Shown: positions 36,309 through 47,800 of the stretch, piece after piece
Layout of the letters: each line of letters starts with the position of its first letter
How positions within the stretch are numbered: position 1 is the first letter of the stretch
NCBI GenBank assembly: GCA_020698575.1
Contig: CM036251.1
Coordinates: 17,519,288-17,583,287, forward strand
Direction: 5' to 3'
From: Bostrychus sinensis
Lineage: Eukaryota > Chordata > Actinopteri > Gobiiformes > Eleotridae
DNA length: 64,000 nucleotides
Made by a program: the position numbers and the translations under genes
Notes under the pieces: model-generated
Databases searched by the model: none
Seen by the model: only the letters and a program-made list of their open reading frames with translations
Told to the model about the DNA's origin: nothing

Positions 36309-38862
36309 CTGCAGGTTAGAAAACACAGACAGTGGACACAAAGGTTGTATAAGTTAGTCAGTGTGTTTCACTAACAGACTTTACAAGCATTTTACAGCTT
36401 CCTTTAAACCAAGAAGAGTAGGATGGCGTATGAAGGTAGGTTTTTGTTGGTGACCAGGAGACAAAACTGAGGAGTTTCCTCTCATCAAGGAGTAAAAAAA
36501 GCTTTCACCAGTTTACTATAGAACTGACAAAGTCTCTTAGATGAGAAACGTTTTCAACTCTGTTTTGTTTTTGATTGTTCTATGGATGCCCTCGTTGGCT
36601 GATGAATTAATGGCTATCAGAGAATTTGTTTATTTTTATTACAAGTGAAGCAAAGGGAAATGTTGATAAACATTTGCAAAGCACTTACAATACAGTATGT
36701 TTAACATGGCGGTTGTTATTGCTGCTTTGCATATCCAGCGTGAAGCACTAGAATTTTAAGGTAAGGTACTTTGACCCATCCCTCAATGCCGCAGTGCAGC
36801 AGCTGGGGACCCTTCTCCAAATCTTGAGCCAGGATCCTGGTCAGGAGTACCTGGTTGGAAGATTAGCCTTTTATGCATGTTTTAAAATTGATGGGGGAAA
36901 CCGGAGTACCTGGAAAAACACCCAGATGTAGTGAGAACATGCAAACTCCACACAGAAAGGCCTAACACGGTCCAGAAATTGAACCTGGGACCTTCTTGCT
37001 GTGAGGCAAGAGTGCTAACCATTAGGCCACCCCAGCTGTAAACTAGTCTGTCATACCTATATTAGTGTTTTGAGGTGACAAAATGGTAGAGTTTTATATT
37101 TTAAAATTAAAATAAAAGCCAGAAAAGTAGCTATGATGTTGTGTGGAAAAGGGTGTTTTTGACTGTGATAGAAATAATAGCATAGTTTAGTAATATGTGG
37201 AATCACAGAGTTTAACATTATTGATAACTACTATCTGTATTTTTAAATCAGAGTTTATAGCTGGCCAAAATAATGAGAATAAGGAAGGAAGACAATGAGT
37301 CATTAGGATTCACCAAATTTGTGCTATTTGTGTGTGCTGCTTGTCTGTTTATCTAAATGCTGAGGTGGCTGTCCCTGGCTTAGCGCTCGTGGCCCTCTCT
37401 TATCTTAAATGGCTTTTTGCTGTGCATTATACCTGCTATCAACCCCCAGCACATAGTTTAGTCTGAGTCTTTCGGGTGGGGCGTCGATGAGGTTAGACTA
37501 CACCGAGATGTCGCTAAGCTGTGGAGAAGGACTGTGTGTGGCTTCACTGGGACTGATAAGACTAATCACTGAAGTCTTATAGGTCCAGAGCTACTGCAAC
37601 CCTCCATCTCTCAGCTGTTACCATGGCCACCAGCGGGATGACAAAAACACAGATTTACAGAGGTGTTTTTTTTTTTTTCCACACCAAACCATTCAGTATG
37701 GATCAGGTGGTATCAGCAGTCGGTTTGGGTAACTCCTAAAATGGCACTTCTTCGGCAAATCATCTGTCTGCTATAGTGCCCAGTGATTTGCATGTTGATT
37801 TGGCAGAGGTTTTACCACATATGCTCCTCCTGATGCAACTCTCTCCATTTATCCGAGCTTGACACAGAGTACTCAGGCTTGTGAGCTGGCTGAATGGGCT
37901 TGTCTTTCCATGACAGTACTTTGAAATGTATCATACTAAGTAAACAATTACTCATGACTATGTGTGAAAGATCTGAAGGTCAAAGTAGATTAGGGTGGGA
38001 GTCTGAGGGCATCTCTTGGATTCAGAGGCCCACTATTTGATTCAAAAGCGATGATCAGACACCTTTCTGGTTCAGGATAGCATTAATTTTTCAACAATAA
38101 TTCATTTTAATTGTATATTTTATATCTGAAACATAATTTTAAGCACCTTCTACTCCAAAATCCAAAACTAGAGAACTAATAAATGATATGTTGCAGTAGC
38201 AAATTCTGTTAGCATTTGCTAGAGCTGACTCTTTGCAACCCAGTAGAATAAGATTTGTATTGGGACATAGCCTACTTTAATCATTTGTGGTCTTTACAGA
38301 ATTATTAGCTTTTATGAATCAGTTCAGAATCTTTTTAGAGAAACAATCGAAAATTATTATTTTTACCACCTGTAGTATAGATGGGGGAATGGTTGGCCAT
38401 TGTGAAGTTAAATGCTACTAGCAGGTTTGATAACAGTATTAGGAAGAATGTAAAAAAAAAAAAAAAACAAGTGTGCGGTAGGAGGCCTAGAGGAGATTTG
38501 TGGATGCAGTGAGTTTAGTTGGTGTGAGGATTTAGAGGATAGGGTTAGATGGAGTCAGATGCTGTGGCGACAACTGAATGGGAACAGCCAAAAGGAGGAA
38601 TTCAGACATGGCATCTCTGGCGATTCATGGTAGACAATCTCACTGGGGACTATGCAACCCTCGGTTCTTACCTCAAAACAAAACCACTTTCTCTTATCTA
38701 GCTTAAAAAAGCAAAATTGAAACAATATAAAGCAACACCTTTAGAAAGAGGTTATCTGCTCGACTTAGAGTTTCAAAGTAAAAAACCTGGTGCATGGCTA
38801 GTCATGGAAAATTGTTTCCGCAAAATCACTTTCTGGCAACCTCTCATGACTTCTCATATGAA

Positions 38863-38893
<31 letters not shown>

Positions 38894-41800
38894 TTACAAA
38901 AGTTTGCTCATTTCTTATACATTCCCTGTGGCGTCTGAAGATATATCCCCTCCACTTAACAGCTTCAACTTTAACAGTTACTGCTATCAGGCTGAGCCAC
39001 CGCCAAGCTCATCTATGGCTCTTGACTATTTTTAGCAGATACAAGGTTTGTGTAATCATATCTGATAGAGATGTCCTGTCAAGTGAGGAGTGACTGGAGA
39101 AGCGAGAAACATCTGTAGCACTTTCAGTCGCACATGCCTCATTATGCAAATCCCCTCCTCTTTGAAGAAACCCATTGAAAGCATTAAATTGGGATAGTCT
39201 ATCAGCAAAAGAGTGTGGACATGAGAGGAAGAGGTGCAGATGGGTCAAAGTATACTCCAATATAAAATACATTTAAAACATCAGCTGACTGATTAAAGAA
39301 AAGGAATAATTCAGGTAATGTTTTTTTTTAATCATAAAAATAATCAATATGCGGGTCCAGATATGAGGTAAACATGTTTAAATTAGTTTCACTGATAACA
39401 ATGGTACAGCTGACAAATTCACAAGTAAAAACATATTTTTCCATCATGTAAAAGTTATTGTGAATTGTGTATTGCTTGTAAAATCCACCCAATGCCAATT
39501 GTGTAATAACAAAAGTGGAGCCAGATGTGTATATGCAAGCTGTAAGCTATGAATGCCAGTGCAACAAAACCAGTTGGTACTAAACCTAAAGGCCTTCAAT
39601 TTGAATTGCAAATAGTATCAGGGTTCATATACTTTTTTACCAACAATTTTCAATGACTTTTCCATCACTTTTTCAAAACAAATGACTAAATTTCCAAGAC
39701 CCGAATGACTGAACAGACTTAGTATTATAAATAGTATTGAAACTGTTCAGTGTGGTGCATTAGAAACTTCTGCTGCAATCTCATTTGTTAAAATTGGAAA
39801 TTAGTCGTAATAATTAAAAGATAAATATGGTTGGTAAGTTCGTTCAGAGCGCATTTTTAAAAAGTAAATTTAGATACAAAGTAATCATCCAGGCAGGCTG
39901 GTGCAGGTTTAACTAGTAGTGGTTGAATGTTACTCAGACTGTTTAAATTTCCAAAACTTTTCCAAAACTTTACACCAAAATATAAAATTACAAAACTTTT
40001 CCAGGGCTTGAAAATTACATTTTAAAATTCCATGACTTTTCCAGGTTTTCCATGACTGTACAAACCCTGTAGTATATGACAAAAAAGAAACACACATGGG
40101 GCACGACTGAGTTATTTTACTAACAATTAAACATTGGTCTTTGCAAAATATTAGCACATTAAAGATAAAAAAATGTCTTTATGTATGCCAACATGCACCA
40201 TCTTATTTCTGTATTAAAATAAATCAATTAGTGGATTATTTTAATATTTTTGAAGTCTATTTATTTGTCCCAGCCTTGACCCACTTCGGGCCTGTCACTT
40301 ACATGTAGATTAATTATTCAGCGTGATGAGACATTATGTTCAGTGTTAAAAATCAAGGTGTGAATGCACTGAATACTGTACGTCCTGAAATACTGTCTCA
40401 GATCTGAGGACACATTTAAGTGGCAGAGTTGGCGTGGCACAGTTTAGTAGGGTAACCACGTACTGAAGACACCGCCACTGTACCATATACTGAGAATGAA
40501 ACCATGTTTGAATTTAACTTGAAGCAATGAGAATAAAGGAAGAAAAAGGGGGAAATAATTCTTTGTGAAGGGTCATGTAAGCTGTCCCTCCACAGCTGTG
40601 TATTGATAGAAAAGACTGAAAATGTTTACAGTTTATTCCAGCCTTCAGAACTTTATATTAAATCAATTTCTTCCTTTTACTGATTCTCTGTGTCAGAAGT
40701 CAAGCTCATAATGTGATGTTGACAGCAAACACAATACTTTTAGTATACAAAACAAGAGTATAAGACTGGAACATTGTGTGAAACAGGTGGGGGAAACAGC
40801 TGTAACTAGTAAATACTAGAAATGTTTTTCAGAGGTATGACATTTAATTATTCTTGCAATGTTTATCACACAAAAACGTAGTTTCATTCAACATTGTTCA
40901 AGGCCGGTGTTTTTAATCACTTTTAGCCAATCCAAAATCTTTCATCATCTTGTCGATAATTAACAGAATGGTTTTAGTTTTTGTTTGAAATGAGTCACAG
41001 AGGGCTGTCTCTGTCAGCTGTTAAAAACAATTTTATAGAATATAATATGCCCATATATGGATTGTAACCATAGCAACTGATTGTTGAGATTTTAATTGTT
41101 GCAATAGAACCAAAGAGAAGACTAGAGTTGACATAGCAACCACTTTAGTGACCATTCCGTTGGGTAATTCTAATGCTAATTAATTTAAAAACAATGACAC
41201 TAATTAAAAAAAATAAATGTTGGGAACTGAGAAACAGTGATTTTTTTTAAAACTTGTAATAAGTCTGGGAGTCTCTGTCAGTACATTTTTCACTTTTATC
41301 CAGATCCACTATATGTTTGTATTTGTAAAGGTATTAGAACAGATGCCCATTGCACCAATTAAAAGAGTGTAAGGACAATGAATTGAAATATGCCATTTTA
41401 CCTAGTTGTCCAAAATGTCTCTGTGCTGAAGCAAGTACATGAAGTAAAACTAGACATTAGATCAAGCAAAACTATAAAAAAGTTATCAAATTAACAAAAT
41501 AACTTAATAACTAAGAATATTGTGAAAGCAAGTGCAGCTCCCTATTTGTATACTTAGCACTTGGTAGAATGGCTACAGTCATCATTAGAATGTCCACTCT
41601 AGTTTTCTATTATTTCTCTATAAATAGAACCTTCTTGTGTTTGTAAATAAAAAGATTTTGCACGCATACTGTACAGAACATCAAGCAAACTAATACATTT
41701 TCTATGGATGCATTCGCCACAGAAAAATCACTGATTTCAGATAAGCAAGATATTTTTGGCAAGAGACAACAACTCGACCACAGGTAAGTAATATTAGAAC

Positions 41801-44800
41801 CTAGATTGATTACATTAGCAGGTGTGTCAACATTTAGCCATAGTTATTTAATGTAGCAATTAGAATCTATAATTAGCAAATAAGCAAAATTATACGTAAT
41901 TTACATTTTTTTTATTTCAATGTTGACGTGCTGAACCACAAAAGTTTGACACTGTATGCTCATATTTAATTCATCAATCAAAACAAATCCTACTTTAATA
42001 AGTTAAGTGTTGTTGTTGATGAGTAATTATAGAGCCAGTAAGTAGCTCTTAAATCCACATTATTAGCCTATTTCATACAAGTTTGCTCTCTACTAACCTG
42101 TTTGACTTTATTTAGGAAAAGAAGACCCCTGCACCGTTCACGTCCCAAAGCTGAGAGATGGACCACTTTTACTTTCGGTTTATGTGGATTAGATTCCAGC
42201 ACGCAAAAGATTCAGAAAGGTTAGAATACAGCCATTATGTGGAGACAGAGTACTAAACACAGAGATTTCACCTCTTTATCTCATTAATCTTTTAAACTTA
42301 TCTTTTGACCTTTCAGCCCAAAAAAAAAAAAAAAAAGGTAGAGAGGAGGACATTTTGCTGTCATATTCTGTTAAAAGCAGGGTCTCTGCAGGTATCAGCA
42401 AGTCTAAGTTAATGTGTTTTAATGCATTTCTTTAATGCAAATTTTACCATTTTTGTGCCACAAACACAGTTACATACACATAACATTTCATTAATGGTAC
42501 TGTATGTATGAAGTAATTGAGTTCAAACCAGTTTTTCTTCCCTGTTTTCAAATTTTACTATGCTACCCAGCCACTGTCAAACATTTGCTGTTTGCGCAAT
42601 CTGGACTGGCTGAAACCAAGTTCTTAATGTCAGTCACTAAGTAGGCTACATATTTTTCAACAGTACAAGTAAATTATTAACTATGCAGTAGGAAACTGGT
42701 AAAGTCATTGTGCTTTCTCAAAAACTATTGTAGATTTTTTTGATTTTTTTAATGGAATCCAATTTAGTCCCAAAAAATACGATTGCTATTTCAGACCTCA
42801 ACAGAGCAGAACTTTTCCTTCCTTTTGCTTCTTTTTACTGATTTTCTGTGTCACAAGTTAATCTCATATTTAATGTAACGTAGACAGTAATCATAATTCT
42901 TTTAATAAAACATAGTGTGAAACAGGTGGGGGAAAGAGCTATAATTGAATATAATTGACGTTTTTATTTGTATTACCCTGCAGAAACCTTGAAAATGCTT
43001 CTGGACAACCTAGATGAGGACATTTTGGCCCTACTGCTTGAAGAAAAGCCTTTGGAGAAAACAGAGGTGAAGGCAAAGTGGAAGAAGATGATGGCAAAAC
43101 TATTCAGCAAGCAGAAAGCCAAACATGTGCTGCTGGTGGCGACACTGTGTATCATTGTTACTGCACTTGCCATCCTTTTTGTTTAAAAATGTGTGTTTTT
43201 AATTGTCTCTATCTTTTTATATTGACTATTCATTTATTTGTTCTATTGTGTGTTTGAACTGTATGTAAGGGCTACAGGACACTTGAATTTCCCTCTTAGG
43301 ATGAATAAAGTGTCTGTCTGTCTGTCTGTCTAAAACACCAAACAACAGCAAGGAAGGACGTTCAAGACCAAGCAGCAATGAAGACCATGAACTTGAGAGC
43401 GCATGTGGATATATTGGACCATTAGGACCAACCTAAGACCAACCGGGACCACTAAATGCAGGTGTGTCAGAGCCTCAAGCCAACCAGACACTCATCAAAT
43501 AGATAGATAGATGTGTTAAAGACCTGTTAGAGAACTCTGTGATAAACAGGCTACACTTGCAGTGCGAGATAATTGGGATAAGTGGATTTAACTCTGCAAC
43601 ACTATTATTAGGTAAACGTGTTAAACAACAGCTTGGTCTGTACTGTACCTTATTAAGACTTCATTAAAAGCCAGTTTGAGAAATAGCAGTTGAAAAGCCT
43701 GCAGTATTTAACTTTTTTATTTGCCAAATTTACAAAGACTAAACTGAACATGATAACTTTACTAATAATCATGATTTGTTGTCAATATGGGGCCCCTCCA
43801 CCTCCCTGTCCCCAGTTCAGCTGGATGCACTGCCGGATGCACCTGATACACCCCTGACTTATTTGTTCTGGTAAATAATGTAAGCAAATAACTTCCTTTC
43901 TTGGAAACTGCAACCACCCAAGGATCAAATCAATGCACCATCAAAAACCGTGTATGTTTATATAAGTATCGTGCAGCTCTAGGGAACACCTACATGTCAG
44001 ACCTTATTAGATGTCTGCCATGCTTTATGCTTTGGTGGTCACAGCTTGAAAAAAAGCTTCAGAGAAAATGAAATGGTTGGATGGCACATTTGATGGCCTG
44101 AGCAGAGACGGCCACTGCTGGGCTAAGAGTCCGTACTTTTCAAAAGGTGTATGTATGGCTTTTGTAATTCTCTGAAAGCCCTTTATCATTTGTGCTGGAC
44201 AGTGAAAGGAAGTAATTTTATGAGAATCTCAGTTATATACTGAAGGAAATACAAAACTTTATCAAACCGTGCTTTATCACAGGTGTGAATAGTGCCACAA
44301 TGCCATTGTGTACCTCCACTATCACTTTACACTATCACCTTTATCTGCCTGGAGTCTTATCTCTAAAACAAAGAGCAAGAGGGAATTTAATAAAATCTAG
44401 AAAAAGGTATTTTTCGTAAGAATTTTCAAAAGCTTGTCATGTAGCCTTAACACTGACAGTATCCCTTTCTTGTGTAGGAGTTTTTCTAATCACTCTTTTT
44501 AATTGTATGTGAACACTGACTGATTATTGCTGTGTGTTCCTAGGAAAGAGAAGAATGGATAGCGAAGTGATTAAGCAGGTATTATGCATGCAAAGTAGTA
44601 ATCTAAATATGGTGCCTAGTGGCTGTAAGTCTACAGGCGTGTATCCATAAATTAGAATATATATTATATTCAGTACACACAAAGTAAAACAGTTCAAGCT
44701 TTTATTTGTTTAAAAGTAAATTATGATTATTATGGCTTACAGTTAATGTAGATAAAAAGGTTTAGCAGACTATCTCATAAAATTAGAATAATACAAACAT

Positions 44801-47800
44801 TGCATAATCACATTCATCACAATCAAAATAAATACATGCTTACTGCTTACTGTTTAATGAATCTGTATAACATTTTACTTTTTGACTTGAACTATGTGTA
44901 TTTTACAGCTAAATTATATATTATTACTACTCATAATGTAATAATTTTACTAGTTTTAAATGTAGTTGTTTGAGTTTGTATCTTTTTGGGTTTCTTGAGT
45001 TTCTGCAGTACATTAATGCAAGTGTCTGTAGCCTTTCTCAGCAACTACTGGCTTGAAACTAGGTACACCCTGAACAATGACCAGTTAGTCACAGGGCTAG
45101 CACTTAAGAAACTTGAGATTTTACATGCAAAAAATGTACCGTACTATGGAATATAACGTACTATGGACAACACAAGTAACTGTAGCCTTCAGGAGCACAT
45201 TCCCAGAAAGCTACAGGCAAGTGAGCAATCGCCAGCAATCACAAATAAATAAGAAAGGTATTTGTTGTTATTGATGCTTGCTAAAATGGAAATAGTCAGT
45301 TCTGTCTTTCTACAGGTGTACAGACAACTATAATGGATGGATTCACACTACTTACTGCCGCTATTAAAACTTTGAACTGAGAAGCTAAAAGGTGCAATGG
45401 TTTTGAGCAATATCATACAACTGAGCTGGCGTACTGAGGGTTTTTTCTTTTTGGTTCATTTAAGTCGACAATTATGCAGTTTTCTTGTCTGCTGAAGTAG
45501 AGTGTAATTGAAGGGCTTTGGGCGCACAAGATTGAAAGTTGATTGATTTTTCAAAATTGAAGTCTAAATTGAACAATGTAGAGGCAATAGACAAAAAAGG
45601 TTGCAAGAAATGTTTAATTTTTTAGTGTTGTGAATATACGACAAGACATGGCCAGACCATTTTTTCTCCTTATTCAGCTCCACAAAGACTGTATTGAGTC
45701 CTGTTGCAAAGTCTTCAATATCCACGTCAGTGTTTGTTGTGGTGTGATATTAAAAATGTCAGCGTCTCTTAGAGGGATTTTGAACAGTTGTGACTTTATG
45801 CCACACAGTTAATGCCGCCTCATGCCAGATTTGAAGCAAAAGAAATACTTCAGTCATAACCTATTTGAGTGGTTAAATGCTTATGAAAATAAAGATTTGG
45901 AGAGCGAAGTGTCAGCAAGTGTATTGTAGATTCAAGAGCCTGGAGCAATCTCAGCAAAGCAGTGCTTTTTCAGAAAAGGCCTTTATTCGCTGTTCAGAGA
46001 AGCCATTACCAACACAATTACCTTCAGGGCTCATACAGGCAGGACAGAGAGCCACCAAGAGGGCACTTTGCTGACGCTTTGGATAGCGGAACATCATCAG
46101 TGCTGGACAGAGAAATCCTGGCCTCTATACTCACACATATATGACACTGGGGTCAAGATTGGTGATGTGAGGCAGTTATTTGAGAGATAAGAGCAGATGT
46201 CAGGAGAAGGCTGGCTGCACACAGGGTAAAAGTATGGCCCAAAGCACAAACCTGTTTCCTGGAAGAGTGAGCGCTCCGGACCTGGCGCCCCCCTTTACCA
46301 CTGCTGTCAGGGGCTTCTCTGCAGCTGCGACGCAGGGTGGTGGCACTGGCTTCAGGGTGGTTGGGCAGGGGGCTGCACACAAAACACTCTCAGTTCTGTA
46401 TTTGTATAGTGTTTTAAAATTTATTTTTCCACATTATCAAAAACTCTTCCTTCTCTGGCACCTATCTGGATTAGGGCTTTATCCTAATAACTTTAAGTTA
46501 ACCACACGTGACTAAGCTAGTTTTTACTAGAGTGCTACAATTTGTGCACGATACACTTAATATCAATCTCATTTAAATAAAACTTTAACTGTGTTTGAGG
46601 GAATTTCTCTTTCTTATCAAAACTTCTGGTTGTGTTTAATGCAAAGTTAAGCACAAATGCACACACAAGAAATTTCAAACACACACTATTATTGCTGGTA
46701 TCTCAACTGTCTATGAACTGTACTGCTCTCTTGGTCTTCACAGTGACAAAAATCACTTATAAAACATTTCTCTGCCTACGCTAATAAAAATGGCACTAGC
46801 AGTCTGCCACATGGACCTGATCCCTACCACTCAGTGGAAATGTTTTTCATCTTCAGTAGATCAAATATGTTCAGTATCCTCTAGGTTCATCTGGGTCTGT
46901 ATTATAAGGTTGTGCAAAAATCTCTTTTTTATGATTGATTTTAATATTAATCCAGGATACAGAATTAATACTATATTTAAACAATGTACTTTCCCATTGA
47001 AGAACTTTGTATTAGGCGCTGCATAACTTGAACTAACTGATATCATGTAAGACAACCACATCAGTGGTGACTCATTATCTCTTTTTTTCCTGTTCACACA
47101 TAATTAGTCATTGTGTATTCATCAAACTCAATAATAGTTTGATTACTGTGTGAAAATGCCCAGAAGTATAAATTAAAATGCATTCATCAGGAAGTAGCCT
47201 AAAACACGCCAACTGTTCTGTGCATTATGTTCCTCTGTGTTAGGGAAATAGGAACTCAGACCAAAAAGACTACACATATATGAATAAATAAATATCATAA
47301 CTAATTAGAAGAACTGCCTGAATTTGTTTAGAAATGAATTATAAGTTAATGGTGTTGGCATAGTAACTCTGAAAAGGTACTCTGAGCTTTCTCACACAAT
47401 GTGCTGTGCTGTGTCCAGATGCAGTTACCTGAGGTAGAGGATGCGTGCAATCAGGCCGTAAAGCACAATGGCCAGGAGCAAAGGGATGACATAGAAAATG
47501 GCAAAGTCAATGAGGTAGATGGGCAAGTAGAGGTCACGCTTCACCCTGTAGCCACACAGCACGTGTCCGTCCTGACCCACCTGCGTGTCAGCACAGAGAC
47601 GCCGCTTAAAAGCAGATTAGCATATTTGGCACTACTCTCTTATACTGACCTGAATGTCCACCAGAAAGAACCACAGCATGCAGTAAATGCAGGTGAAAAT
47701 CCAAACGCCTGCAATGATCCTCTTGGCACGGGACACTGTGCACACGGTTTGAGCCTTTATGGGATGGCAGATGGCTATGTATCTGTATGTGAAGAGAAAG

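Noticed and set aside
36950..37036. tRNA gene in the 'gtgctaaccattaggccacc' region
   Set aside because: Tail of a retroposon; no cloverleaf or paired A/B boxes found.
46180..46515. 111-codon plus-strand frame
   Set aside because: Overlaps trhr2 exon 4 on the other strand; no motifs of its own.
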